Origin: Nostoc sp. NMS7 | GTDB lineage: Bacteria; Cyanobacteriota; Cyanobacteriia; Cyanobacteriales; Nostocaceae | DNA: 58,923 nucleotides | Direction of reading: 5' to 3' | Assembly: GCF_017115085.1 (NCBI RefSeq) | Contig: NZ_JABXKJ010000079.1 | Span: forward strand, 1-58,923 | Made by a program: the position numbers and the translations under genes | Shown: piece after piece, positions 9,292 to 18,302 of the stretch | How positions within the stretch are numbered: position 1 is the stretch's first letter | Layout of the letters: the number at the start of each line of letters is the position of its first letter | Notes under the pieces: generated by a model | The model's database searches: none | Seen by the model: only the letters and a program-made list of their open reading frames with translations | What the model was told of the DNA's origin: nothing

Positions 9292-10730
9292 ATATTCAAC
9301 GTAAGTACAGTCTACCTAATTGTACACTGCTTTTAGAAGGGTTAAGTGATGTCACTAGGGCTGCACAGTTCCAGGAAATGCGCCCGGAATTATCAATATT
9401 GGTAAATGCAGAATGCTATTTATCTGGTTACAATCAACCCCTAACCGGAGGGCGGGAATTTTTTGAAAGTCTGGTGAGGGCTGTTAGTGGTTACGCCCAA
9501 GAATTTTTAAGTAGTGTACCCAATCCGCAAGCACACAACCAGGAATCGGAGCTAGTAGAGTTTCAGAAACTTGACAGCAACCGACACAGGTTAATTATAC
9601 ATTCAGAAGGTACACCAGAGGGGTTCGAGTCTCACTCTAAAAATTCCAAACGTCCACCGATTGAAATAGATTTGAATACGGTGCAGCTGTTTGATTTAGT
9701 GGAAGCAGTCGATCAGTTTTTTGCTGATAGCCAAACTTTACCAGAACTTTCTTTAGAACTACAACCAGTTACCAGACGCTATGGCGGTGCTAGTCAAGCT
9801 TTGGTCAGACAGGCCGTTCCTGCGGCTGTGGGAGTATCAACTTTAGCAATAGCAGCGATCGCTTTTAACTTGATTCCACCTCCCCAAATGCGTCCACCTC
9901 AGCCTAAACCAGATGATCAAAGTAGCTCTACAACAAAAAGCCTCACCCCTCTAGCATCAGCAGATGCAACTCCGATCGCTGCTGCAACTCCGATCGCGGC
10001 TGCAACACCCACAGCTAGTACCAAGCCAGCAGTTAAAGATTTAGAAGCACTTTTAAATACAGTTCCAGAAATTACTGATCCATCCCAGTTACGTGCATTG
10101 AATCGCCAAGTATACAACCAAATTCATCCAGCTTGGACTAATCGCTCAGGATTGAACGAGGAATTAATTTATCGTCTGGGTGTAGCTGCGGATGGAGCGA
10201 TCGTTGGGTACAAGGCGTTGAATAAAGAGGCGAATCTAGCAGTGGGGAAAACTCCTCTGCCTAACCTACTTTACAATCCTGCTAACCGCACTCCCATTTC
10301 TAATGAACCGATCGCCCAATTCCGAGTCGTGTTTAATACACAAGGTGTACTAGAAGTTAGCCCTTGGCGGGGATATGCTAGTACACCACAGGTACTCGGC
10401 GCAAAAATTACTGACTCTAATATAGTTAAAGATTTAAACCAAAAGCTTTATAATGCAGTTCGCAAAACCTGGAGTGGTACCCCCACCTTTACGCGAGATT
10501 TAAAATATCGGGTAGCGGTTAACAAAGATGGTGTAATTGCTGACTATGAACCACTCAACCAAGTCGCCTTTGACTATTTCCGAGAAACACCGCTTCCGAA
10601 GATGTTCAACGCTATCTACGGTTCCAATGTAGCAGCCCCCAACAATAAAGAACCTCTCGCCCACTTCCAAGTGATATTCAAGCCTAGCGGTACGCTGGAA
10701 ATCACTCCTTGGCAGGGATATCAACAATAA
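9288..10730 (+). CDS. DUF4335 protein, membrane anchored
   Basis: The 480-residue protein starts with the DUF4335 domain (NIQRKYSLPNCTLLLEGLSD, about residues 1-160). One membrane helix lies at about 179-199, followed by a Pro/Thr/Ala linker with repeated ATPIA units. Two related repeats follow at about 268-365 and 381-480. Each has LN(R/Q)(Q/K)(V/L)YN, a DG(A/V)I..Y.(A/P)LN block and a closing (V/I)(S/T)PW(R/Q)GY. The tandem repeats probably sit on the far side of the membrane. ATG 9288 overlaps the DUF3038 stop by 4 bases. Function is unknown. Confidence 0.88.
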   Translation: MNIQRKYSLPNCTLLLEGLSDVTRAAQFQEMRPELSILVNAECYLSGYNQPLTGGREFFESLVRAVSGYAQEFLSSVPNPQAHNQESELVEFQKLDSNRHRLIIHSEGTPEGFESHSKNSKRPPIEIDLNTVQLFDLVEAVDQFFADSQTLPELSLELQPVTRRYGGASQALVRQAVPAAVGVSTLAIAAIAFNLIPPPQMRPPQPKPDDQSSSTTKSLTPLASADATPIAAATPIAAATPTASTKPAVKDLEALLNTVPEITDPSQLRALNRQVYNQIHPAWTNRSGLNEELIYRLGVAADGAIVGYKALNKEANLAVGKTPLPNLLYNPANRTPISNEPIAQFRVVFNTQGVLEVSPWRGYASTPQVLGAKITDSNIVKDLNQKLYNAVRKTWSGTPTFTRDLKYRVAVNKDGVIADYEPLNQVAFDYFRETPLPKMFNAIYGSNVAAPNNKEPLAHFQVIFKPSGTLEITPWQGYQQ

Positions 10731-10732
10731 TT

Positions 10733-10786
10733 GGGTATGGGGCATGGGGCATGGGGCATGGGGCATGGGGCATGGGGCATGGGGCA
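10733..10786. repeat. Heptanucleotide tandem repeat (GGGGCAT)n
   Basis: About seven GGGGCAT units directly follow the DUF4335 stop codon. There are no spacers. Confidence 0.95.
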
Positions 10787-10799
10787 GAGAATTAAGTCC

Positions 10800-11165
10800 C
10801 TATTCCCTATTCCCTATGGATTTAAGATAAGCATTAAGCTTGGGTAACAGTTCATCAAGAATTGGTTTAAATCTGCTTACCTGTTCATTTGTCAATAACT
10901 GTCTGGCGTAGGCTAACCTCAACCAGCTGATTGTTTCATACAAAGACCCTCTCGCAATCTTGACAAAACGTCGATTGTCTTGGTCGTTGTACCTACCTCT
11001 ACCTTCTGCGATGTTCGCACAAACACTATCAGCAGACCGAACAATTTGCTTGCCCAGTGTATCTTTAGTGAAATGATCCGATCCTTTAACAATATGCCAA
11101 ATTTGATTGGCTAGCTTCTCAGCAAGTTGATAAACTTCTAAGTCCTCAAAATCAGGTCTTCTCAC
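10800..11165 (-). CDS. Four-helix bundle protein (S23-like)
   Basis: The 121-residue protein starts at GTG and carries the family hallmarks FEDLEVYQLAEKLA, TLGKQIVRSADSVCANIAEG and a closing helix. These proteins resemble the product of the intervening sequence in some 23S rRNA genes. In cyanobacteria they are common accessory genes without a known role. No rRNA is nearby. The gene sits between tandem repeats and an unrelated cell-wall gene, consistent with mobility. Confidence 0.88.
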   Translation of the reverse strand: MRRPDFEDLEVYQLAEKLANQIWHIVKGSDHFTKDTLGKQIVRSADSVCANIAEGRGRYNDQDNRRFVKIARGSLYETISWLRLAYARQLLTNEQVSRFKPILDELLPKLNAYLKSIGNRE

Positions 11166-11218
11166 AAAAATCCATTGATCATTTATTGATCAATAGTTCC
11201 CAATGCCCAATGCCCAAT

Positions 11219-13486
11219 TTACCTTGTAATCCGCCGCATATAATTGCCCCACAACTGAGCTGCTTGAGCGCTGCTGCCAGATGTCGGGGAATTATTATCG
11301 TTTCCCAGCCAAACACCAGTTACAAGCCGCCGACTAGGGATAAAACCGATGAACCACAAGTCAACGTTTTTATCAGTCGTGCCAGTTTTCCCAGCTTCCC
11401 CCAATCCAATGGCAGCACTACGACCAGTACCTCTGGTGATTACGCCACGCATCAAATTAGTCATCTCATCGGCGACACTATTTGGCAGCACTCGTTTGTT
11501 GGCATCGGGATCTTCGTCGAAGGAGTAGATTACACGGCAGGTTTTGATATCATTGCGATCGCGGCAATCACTACTGTCTAAAATTCGCTTAATCGCATGG
11601 GGAGGATTTGACACACCGCGATTGCCAATAGCGCCAAAAGCACCAGTCATTTCCAAAACATTGACCACACTTTGACCCAGCACCAAGCCCGGAACTTGAT
11701 CGAGGGGTGACTTTATTCCCAAATTCTCTGCCATCGCCACCACTTTGTTCAGCCCGATTTCTCTAGCAACTCCCAAAGCGATGGGATTTTCTGAAAGAGC
11801 CAGCCCGGTGGCAATATCTAAGCTACCAGCACTGGAACGACAGGGTTTATAAGTAAAACCTTGCCAAGTTAAAGGGGCGCAGGAATAACTTTTTGATGCT
11901 GAAATTCCCTGTTGAATAGCGGCAGTGTAAGTAAAGATTTTGAAGGTAGAACCTGGTTGTCTTTTGGCTTGGACAGCACGATTGAACTGACTTTTTTTGT
12001 AATCAGTCCCGCCTACCATTGCCAGGATGCTACCAGTACTAGAGTCAAGGGTGACTACTGCCCCTTGAGAAAAATTAAAATTTGCGCCACTGTTATTGAC
12101 TGAATTCCGCAATGCTGCTTCGGCTTGGCTCTGGATCGCTGGATCAAGCTGGGTTTCAATGATATAGTTTCCTTCTCTTGCGGCTCCCTGTCCCAAGATT
12201 GATTCCAGTTCCGAGAAGACATAACTGTAAAAATAAGGAGCGATCGTTTTAGCTTGCTGTTCACAGACTTTAGGACTAACTTGAACAGTGGAGCGTCTAG
12301 CTCGGTTCGCATCCTCTGGTTTAATTTTGCCCATCTCTAGCAACCGCTTAATCACGCGATTGCGGTATTCAGCAGCTTCTAGCTTATTGTGACTATCCCC
12401 ACAAAAATCGAAGCCGTTGGGGGCTGGTAGAATTCCCACTAACGTTGCTGCTTCTGCCAAAGTTAATTCTTTAGCTGACTTCTCAAAGTAATATCGGGAT
12501 GCATCCTCAAAACCAGAGGTATCTCCCCCCAAAAAAACCCGATTTAAGTACATCAGCAAAATATCATCTTTGCTGTAAAAGGTTTCGAGTTTCAGGGCGA
12601 CAATTGCCTCCCGTAATTTGCGTCCAAGGGTATCCTGTCTGCCTACATACTCGCGGAACAAACTGCGGGCAACTTGCTGGGTAACAGTACTAGCTCCTTG
12701 TTGCACATCTCCGCTGCGGCTATTGATCAACACGGCTCGTAAAATCCCCAAAGGGTCAACCCCAAAGTGCCAGTAATAACGACTATCTTCGGAAGCCACC
12801 ACCGCAGCAGGCAAATAAGGGCCAAATTCCTCTAAACGTTTCATGTCTACATGAGAGGTAGTTCGAGGCTCTCTTAGTGGGGTGGCTCCATCACGGGCGT
12901 AAACAACTACTGGGGCGCGTGTAGCTGTAGGTAGAGGTTTAACTGTAAATTTCAGCCATTCGACACCAATTACTAATGCTAACAGGGCACTGACACCACC
13001 GACACCATAAGCTGTCAAACTTGCAGCTTTGACGTACCAAGCTGGTGGATAGACGTATTGCAACCGCACAGAAGCGGCGAGTTCTGGAGGTCCCAGAGTC
13101 AGAATATCCCCGTGACGCAGTTCCAGGGAACTAACACGACGCTTGCCACGATAAATGCCATTGGTGGAGTTTTCGTCTTTGATCACGAAAACTGGTGTGC
13201 GCTGAGTAGAATTCCGCGATAGCGACAGGTGAATTTGGCTGACAACAGGATTACGGATGACGATATCGCTGGATTTAGAGCTACGACCTAGAATATAGCG
13301 ATCGCCCAACAGTGGATATACTTCTGCTTTATCCGCCCCCGCATCCTGCACCCAAAGTTCCGGTACCTTGGCATTAGGCTTGAGCGCCAATTTAGAAAAA
13401 TCGACCCTAGCTTGAATCGTATGTACTGCTTGAGTCAGTTGACCTAGTAACGTTTGTGGCTTGTGAGGCGGTTGGGGAGAACTCAT
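11219..13486 (-). CDS. FHA-domain class A penicillin-binding protein
   Basis: This bifunctional peptidoglycan synthase has 755 residues. In order: a cytoplasmic FHA domain (about 45-135; GRSS 67-70 and NSTNG 106-110 are the phosphothreonine-binding landmarks), a membrane helix (about 156-178), a GT51 glycosyltransferase (about 205-385; catalytic Glu233 in ASEDSRYYWH), and a transpeptidase (about 465-740; STFK with Ser513, SEN 565-567, then KTGTT). All catalytic motifs are intact. The FHA domain should link wall synthesis to a Ser/Thr kinase signal, which is inferred. It is a single-gene unit, divergent from the Pro-rich gene. Confidence 0.95.
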   Translation of the reverse strand: MSSPQPPHKPQTLLGQLTQAVHTIQARVDFSKLALKPNAKVPELWVQDAGADKAEVYPLLGDRYILGRSSKSSDIVIRNPVVSQIHLSLSRNSTQRTPVFVIKDENSTNGIYRGKRRVSSLELRHGDILTLGPPELAASVRLQYVYPPAWYVKAASLTAYGVGGVSALLALVIGVEWLKFTVKPLPTATRAPVVVYARDGATPLREPRTTSHVDMKRLEEFGPYLPAAVVASEDSRYYWHFGVDPLGILRAVLINSRSGDVQQGASTVTQQVARSLFREYVGRQDTLGRKLREAIVALKLETFYSKDDILLMYLNRVFLGGDTSGFEDASRYYFEKSAKELTLAEAATLVGILPAPNGFDFCGDSHNKLEAAEYRNRVIKRLLEMGKIKPEDANRARRSTVQVSPKVCEQQAKTIAPYFYSYVFSELESILGQGAAREGNYIIETQLDPAIQSQAEAALRNSVNNSGANFNFSQGAVVTLDSSTGSILAMVGGTDYKKSQFNRAVQAKRQPGSTFKIFTYTAAIQQGISASKSYSCAPLTWQGFTYKPCRSSAGSLDIATGLALSENPIALGVAREIGLNKVVAMAENLGIKSPLDQVPGLVLGQSVVNVLEMTGAFGAIGNRGVSNPPHAIKRILDSSDCRDRNDIKTCRVIYSFDEDPDANKRVLPNSVADEMTNLMRGVITRGTGRSAAIGLGEAGKTGTTDKNVDLWFIGFIPSRRLVTGVWLGNDNNSPTSGSSAQAAQLWGNYMRRITR

Positions 13487-13920
13487 CGGCTATTCACATC
13501 ACAGTTTTTAGTGAAGAATCGGGCGAATTACAATCAATTTAGATGTTGGTCTTTCATCATTTTACTCATAAGCCAAAGCATAAATTGACTATACGGAACT
13601 TTTTTTATCTAATTTATACTTAAACTTATTTCATACTTGAAGATAATTTGTAATTTTTGTCACTTCTTTACAGAGGCAGAAATTTTTTATCCATTCTCAA
13701 AGGCTGATTTTAGCTACTATTACTAGTTCAATAACTACAAACATAACTTTTGATTTTGTATTTTTAAACACTAATTATCAAGAAACAACAGATTTAATTT
13801 TTACCAATTTTACATATCCACATATTTTGAAACAAACCTAAATATCTTCATTTAGGAAGATTTTCTAAATCTGATAGTCTGTTTTAATGGGGCGAGTGTT
13901 CCGTTGAGGTTAATTTTAGA
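13487..13920. other. AT-rich divergent promoter region
   Basis: No gene or repeat is seen. The stretch lies between divergently transcribed genes and must hold both promoters. I cannot assign individual elements with confidence. Confidence 0.5.
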
Positions 13921-14568
13921 ATGATGGGAAAATCTCTGACCATGATTGGTACAGCTCTATCTTTGGCGCTCACCGCTAACATTGCTGTAGGCCAATCCAG
14001 TAAATCCCCTATAGCCCAATCTACTAGCGATGCCACTAGTTCACCAGCGGAAATCAAAATGTCGCCAGAAGGGATGAAAATTCTCTGCGAGTATTTTCCG
14101 CTCAACTCGCGCTGTCCCGGTGGCACAGCAGCCACCCCTAGCGCTCCTAGTAGCACTACTCCCGAAAGCACTCCAGCAGCAGGAAGCGTTACCCCACCTG
14201 ACCCTGGCGCTCCTGGCAACTTAACTCCAAGACCAGGAAGCCCAACCCCACCTGAACCTGGCGCTCCTGGCAACTTAACTCCAGCACCAGGAAGCCCAAC
14301 CCCACCTGAACCTGGTACTCCTGGCAGCACTACCGAACCAGGTAGCCCAACCCCACCTGAACCTGGTGCTCCTAACAACTTAACTCCAGGACCAGGAAGC
14401 GTTACTCCACCTGAAGGCACTCCTCCTGGCAGCACTACCCAACCAGGTAGCTCAACCCCACCTGAACAACCTGGCACTCCTGGCACTCCTGGCAGCAGTA
14501 TCGAACCAAGTACCTCTCCCAGCACTCCAGGCTCTAGTTCGCCAAAAACTCCTGGCACAGGTAATTAA
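13921..14568 (+). CDS. Secreted Pro/Gly/Thr-rich repeat protein
   Basis: The 215-residue product has a signal peptide (hydrophobic MIGTALSLALTANIAVG; cleavage probably near residue 25-33). A short segment with two Cys (MKILCEYFPLNSRCPG) follows. From about residue 70 it is low-complexity tail of repeats such as PGSPTPPEPGAPGNLTP. ATG 13921 or the adjacent ATG 13924 could start. It probably is an extracytoplasmic, wall-associated or unstructured protein; function is not recognised. The opposite strand is also open as a Gly-x-x collagen-like frame, an artefact of the repeat. Confidence 0.75.
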   Translation: MMGKSLTMIGTALSLALTANIAVGQSSKSPIAQSTSDATSSPAEIKMSPEGMKILCEYFPLNSRCPGGTAATPSAPSSTTPESTPAAGSVTPPDPGAPGNLTPRPGSPTPPEPGAPGNLTPAPGSPTPPEPGTPGSTTEPGSPTPPEPGAPNNLTPGPGSVTPPEGTPPGSTTQPGSSTPPEQPGTPGTPGSSIEPSTSPSTPGSSSPKTPGTGN

Positions 14569-14739
14569 ATTAAAAGCTAAGGCATAATCTGAATACTAAT
14601 TTGCCATCAGCGATCGCCAGCGCATCTTAACCTCTTGCACCAGTTATGTGAACTGGTGTAAGATCACAAATCAAAATCCCTGGAACCTAGAGATCAAGTC
14701 TTCGCATATAGGACTAAACAAGGGTTTCAGTATATCAAT

Positions 14740-14764
14740 AGCCTGGGATTAACCATCCCAGGCT
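14740..14764. terminator. Bidirectional terminator hairpin
   Basis: AGCCTGGGAT (14740-14749) pairs perfectly with ATCCCAGGCT (14755-14764) around a 5-base loop. It lies between the converging Pro-rich gene and lspA, 7 bases beyond the lspA stop. Confidence 0.75.
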
Positions 14765-14771
14765 TAATAAT

Positions 14772-15248
14772 TTAATGCAACCCGCCAGTTGAAGTCGGTG
14801 TTTTTTGCAAGGAAGCAATTAATAGGCAAACAATACCGATACTAATAAATGAATCTGCCCCATTAAATACAGCAAAGTTAATCAGGCGAAAATCAATAAA
14901 ATCAACGACGTAGCCTAAAACAAAGCGATCAATACCGTTACCCATAGCTCCACCTAAAATTAAGCCATAGCCCAACTGATCCCACAAATTTAATGTTGGA
15001 CTAAACAACGCCAAGGCTATCAATACTAAACTCACTCCTAAAGATAGCCAGCGCAACCACTCTACTTTCCCACTTAACAGACTAAAAGCGGCACCAGTGT
15101 TAGTCACATAGGTAAAGTGAAATATCCCAGATAAAAGTGGTAGTGTCTGCCCCAAGCTAAAGGTTTGTACCACCCAGTATTTTGTTATTTGGTCTAAGAA
15201 AAAAGCTATGAAGGCAGCGATCCAGAAAAGGCTATTTTTTAAACGCAT
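14772..15248 (-). CDS. lspA: Lipoprotein signal peptidase (signal peptidase II)
   Basis: LspA cleaves the signal peptide of prolipoproteins in the inner membrane. The 158-residue protein has four hydrophobic helices and the conserved blocks DQITKYWV, VTNTGAAFS, GNGIDR, VVDFIDF and FNGADSFI. The catalytic aspartates are expected to be Asp116 and Asp132. Candidate substrates in this window are PstS and the 31.2-32.8 kb binding-protein fusion, both with lipoboxes. bioY lies upstream on the same strand, separated by 169 bp of repeats. Confidence 0.96.
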   Translation of the reverse strand: MRLKNSLFWIAAFIAFFLDQITKYWVVQTFSLGQTLPLLSGIFHFTYVTNTGAAFSLLSGKVEWLRWLSLGVSLVLIALALFSPTLNLWDQLGYGLILGGAMGNGIDRFVLGYVVDFIDFRLINFAVFNGADSFISIGIVCLLIASLQKTPTSTGGLH

Positions 15249-15254
15249 GGCGAA

Positions 15255-15395
15255 TTAGTCATTGGTCATTGGTCACTTGTACTGAGCGTTGCCGTTCGCG
15301 CAGCGTCTCGTAGAGAAGTATTGGTCATTGGTCACTTGTACTGGCGTTGCCGTTGGCGTAGCCTCTGGTAGAGAAGTATTGGTCATTGGTCATAA
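15255..15395. repeat. Tandem copies of interspersed gap repeat
   Basis: Two consecutive units of about 65-70 bp each read GGTCATTGGTCACTTGTACT, then a GCGTTGCCGTT(C/G)GCG segment, then a CTC(G/T)(T/G)(A/G)GAGAAGTATT end. They fill the bioY-lspA gap. Confidence 0.85.
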
Positions 15396-15417
15396 GCTTT
15401 TCACAAATGACAATCAA

Positions 15418-16005
15418 CTAATAAAACATTAAGTGACGTAATATATATGCTATTACACTAACGGCACACACCACACTTAGTTGACCTGGTAGCGCAAACC
15501 ACGAGTATCTGAGGATTGCTTGCATCAAGGATAAATTTTCTGTGCCTTTCCACTGAAAAATATAGCTAATAATCAAATAAGTAATACCGCAGATGTGGAC
15601 AGTTAACAAGCCACAGATGCAACTAAAAGCGAGAGTTTCTAGTCGAGGTCTAGCTTTAAAGGCAAACAAGCCACAAATCCAAGCTCCAGGAATAAAGCCT
15701 AGTAGATAGCCAAACTGAGACAGCTTCATATAACCAATACCGCCGCCATCGGCAAATACAGGTAATAAAGTTAACCCCATGACTAAATAGGCAATTTGCG
15801 AAAGCGCACCGGCATTTTTGCCCCCTAAACAACCCACCAACAGCACTGCACCAATTTGACAATAGACACCTAAAGAAAAAGTCGGAATTCCGTGCTTACT
15901 CCAACTCCAAGGTAAGGTGATGCCATAAGCTTCTAGGAAGGTACCACCCATTGTCAGGAGTAAGCCAATCATTGACCATAGTAATTGATTGGAAACAGCA
16001 AACAT
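15418..16005 (-). CDS. bioY: Biotin transporter substrate-binding subunit BioY
   Basis: BioY is the S component of a biotin ECF-type transporter. The 195-residue protein has about six hydrophobic helices and the family signatures GVYCQIGAVLLVGCLGGKNA, GLTLLPVFADGGG and GYLLGFIPGAWICG. No ECF ATPase or T component is adjacent; solitary BioY proteins are known in other bacteria. It could be co-transcribed with lspA, but the repeat-filled gap makes that uncertain. Confidence 0.9.
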   Translation of the reverse strand: MFAVSNQLLWSMIGLLLTMGGTFLEAYGITLPWSWSKHGIPTFSLGVYCQIGAVLLVGCLGGKNAGALSQIAYLVMGLTLLPVFADGGGIGYMKLSQFGYLLGFIPGAWICGLFAFKARPRLETLAFSCICGLLTVHICGITYLIISYIFQWKGTENLSLMQAILRYSWFALPGQLSVVCAVSVIAYILRHLMFY

Positions 16006-16950
16006 TTATCAGGCAACCAGGGAAAGGCAAAAGGGAAAACCAACAGCAACCAGTATATTCATTAATATTGAAATGAAATTTTTGCTGATATCTTAAGAAC
16101 TAGCATATTTTCTTTTGCCTTTTTGGTATATAATTTTTGAATTCTGCGAATTACAGCTTAGGTGTCTATTGTCTGATTTGATTGACTGAGGTGTGTTCTA
16201 ATTTTGCTATTTCACCTAAAATATGGTAAAATAAATGCCATTGAGCTTAATATTTGTACTAATTTTTCAGAGCATTGCCTAAATTGAGTACAAAGTGCTT
16301 AAAATATTTCCTTAATCCAGTTTTTTTAGGCGATCGCTCCACATATTCTCCACATATAAGCAACTGAGTGTTTCTCTTCCCCTGCTTTGTATAACAATAA
16401 TTTCACAGCCTAAATGAGATTGTTTAGTTATTTGCTTCCGGTCTGCTTCGGCTGGTAAGCAGAAACAGTTTTCCATAAGCTCCCAAATTTATAAGCCTTT
16501 TGTTTTAAGCTATTGGACATAGAAAGTTGCATATTACCTGGAAGTAAAACTCTTGAGGGCTGGGCAGCGTTCGATGGTTCCTGAGCTTTGTCGAAGGACT
16601 GAGCGCTCACGCCGAAGTCTTAACCCGCCCTGGTGATGCAAATCAAAAGTAGATTAGCTTACCACGCTTTGTCATCTATTGACATAGTTTTTTGATGACT
16701 TGACCGAAAAAAATACACTAAGAATAAAGTTTTGTAAATACGTGTAAGTATCTTAAATCTAGTACTATTCCTAACTTAAAATAAAGTGAAAGTATAAAAT
16801 TTATCAAGCCAAATTAGAAATAAGGGTTTACACTTCATCAAAAAAAAATAAGTATTTTTTACTTTGTTAACCTATTGTTAATCTTAATTGTGGTCTTTTA
16901 GAAGTATCTTAGAAACGCTCACCTGGAAATTTCATAAAAAATTGACCGCG
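16006..16950. other. Long gap upstream of pstS
   Basis: AT-rich, with a HIP1 site near 16332 and a gap-repeat segment at about 16575-16615 (TTCCTGAGCTTTGTCGAAGG). A 60-codon minus frame at 16428-16610 includes that repeat and is not accepted as a gene. The last 100 bases hold the candidate Pho box and the pst promoter. Confidence 0.55.
16866..16884 (+). promoter_or_regulatory. Candidate Pho box for the pst operon
   Basis: GTTAACCT (16866-16873) and GTTAATCT (16877-16884) are direct repeats spaced 11 bp start to start, one helical turn. This is the arrangement of SphR/PhoB sites, whose cyanobacterial consensus half-site resembles (C/T)TTAACC(T/A). The site lies 67 bases before the pstS start. 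Only two good half-sites are visible. Confidence 0.6.
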
Positions 16951-18135
16951 ATGCTCTCACGTCTTAGCGTACTAACAACTCATCGCCTCACAGGTTCAAT
17001 TTCAGTGTTAGCACTGACAATCACCCTAACAGCTTGTGGCGGACAGCAAACCCCAGATAATACAGCCACCAAGGAGACTCCTTCTGGCACAGCTACAGAG
17101 ACTACTACCTCTAGCCCCGGCAAATTAGACCTTGGCGGCGGAACCGTAAAGTTAACCGGGGCTGGCGCGTCTTTTCCGGCACCTCTGTATGACACCTGGT
17201 TCACGGATTTAAACAAAAAATATTCAAATCTGCAAGTTGACTATGCATCAGTTGGTAGCGGTGCTGGAGTTGAGCAATTTATCAAAGGTACTGTAGACTT
17301 TGGTGCCAGCGATGTTGCGATGAAGGATGAAGAAATCAAGAAAGTGCCAGCAGATAAGGGCGTTATTTTACTGCCTGTGACTGCTGGTAGTATTGTGCTG
17401 GCTTACAACTTGCCAGATGTTCCAGAACTCAAGCTACCACGGGCAGTTTACGCCAATATTTTACTAGGCAAAATCACGTCTTGGGATGATCCCCAAATTG
17501 CCAAGGCTAACCCAGGTGCAAAACTTCCTAAAGATAAGATTGCAGTTGTCTATCGTTCCGACGGTAGCGGAACCACGGGTGTGTTTACAAAACACCTCAG
17601 CGCTATTAGCCCGGAGTGGAAGACTAAAGTTGGTGAAGGCAAAACTGTCAACTGGCCTACGGGAGTCGGTGCTAAGGGTAATGAGGGTGTTACTGCCCAA
17701 ATCCAACAAACTCAAGGTTCTATTGGTTATGTCGAGTACGGCTATGCCAAACAAAATAGTCTCAAGTTTGCTGCTTTGGAAAACAAAAGCGGTAAGTTTG
17801 TTGTAGCTAGTGAGCAGTCAGCCTCTAAAACTCTGGAATCAGTAGCTCTACCACCAGATCTCCGCGTCTTCATTTCCGATCCCGAAGGGGCTGATTCCTA
17901 TCCCATCGTCACTTACACCTGGATTTTGGCTTACAAGAAATATCCTGATCCGGCAAAAGCTAAGGCAATTGAAGCCGCGATCGAATACGCTTTGACTGAG
18001 GGTCAGAAGCAGGCTACGACACTAGGGTATGTTCCTCTACCTCAAAACGTCATTACCAAGGTAGCTGCTGCTGCTGACCAAATCAGTCCAGAGTATAAAA
18101 TCTCTGTTGGCAGTGGTACTAGCGCTAGCAAGTAA
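16951..18135 (+). CDS. pstS: Phosphate ABC transporter substrate-binding lipoprotein PstS
   Basis: PstS captures periplasmic phosphate for the PstCA-PstB importer. The start is set at ATG 16951 (MLSRLSVLTTHRL), giving 394 residues. A TTG frame opening at 16888 would overlap the Pho box region and is not used. A lipoprotein signal ends in LTACGG. Binding motifs are clear: GAGASFPAPLYDTWF, the SVGSGAGVEQF loop and SDGSGTTGVFTKHL. It heads a pstS-pstC-pstA-pstB operon, probably induced by phosphate starvation. Confidence 0.96.
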   Translation: MLSRLSVLTTHRLTGSISVLALTITLTACGGQQTPDNTATKETPSGTATETTTSSPGKLDLGGGTVKLTGAGASFPAPLYDTWFTDLNKKYSNLQVDYASVGSGAGVEQFIKGTVDFGASDVAMKDEEIKKVPADKGVILLPVTAGSIVLAYNLPDVPELKLPRAVYANILLGKITSWDDPQIAKANPGAKLPKDKIAVVYRSDGSGTTGVFTKHLSAISPEWKTKVGEGKTVNWPTGVGAKGNEGVTAQIQQTQGSIGYVEYGYAKQNSLKFAALENKSGKFVVASEQSASKTLESVALPPDLRVFISDPEGADSYPIVTYTWILAYKKYPDPAKAKAIEAAIEYALTEGQKQATTLGYVPLPQNVITKVAAAADQISPEYKISVGSGTSASK

Positions 18136-18302
18136 GCATCAAATATCCCTAATCACTAATTGATAGACTGGTCGTTTTATGGAGATTAGTAACTGTGAAC
18201 AGGGAGTTACTAACGTATGAATTTAACCAGATGATGATGCGACAATTTTATTCTGCTTGCCTCACACATTGTTCTCTGATTTAATTGTTAAAGTCGGTAT
18301 TC

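Noticed and set aside
13884..14558. A 224-codon minus frame with collagen-like Gly-x-x repeats opposite the Pro-rich gene
   Set aside because: The complement of Pro codons (CCN) gives Gly codons (NGG/GGN), so the pattern is an artefact. It has no signal peptide or start context, while the plus frame has a clear signal peptide.
16428..16610. 60-codon minus frame upstream of pstS
   Set aside because: Its first third is read from a gap-repeat segment (TTTGTCGAAGGACTGAGC), and no domain is recognisable.
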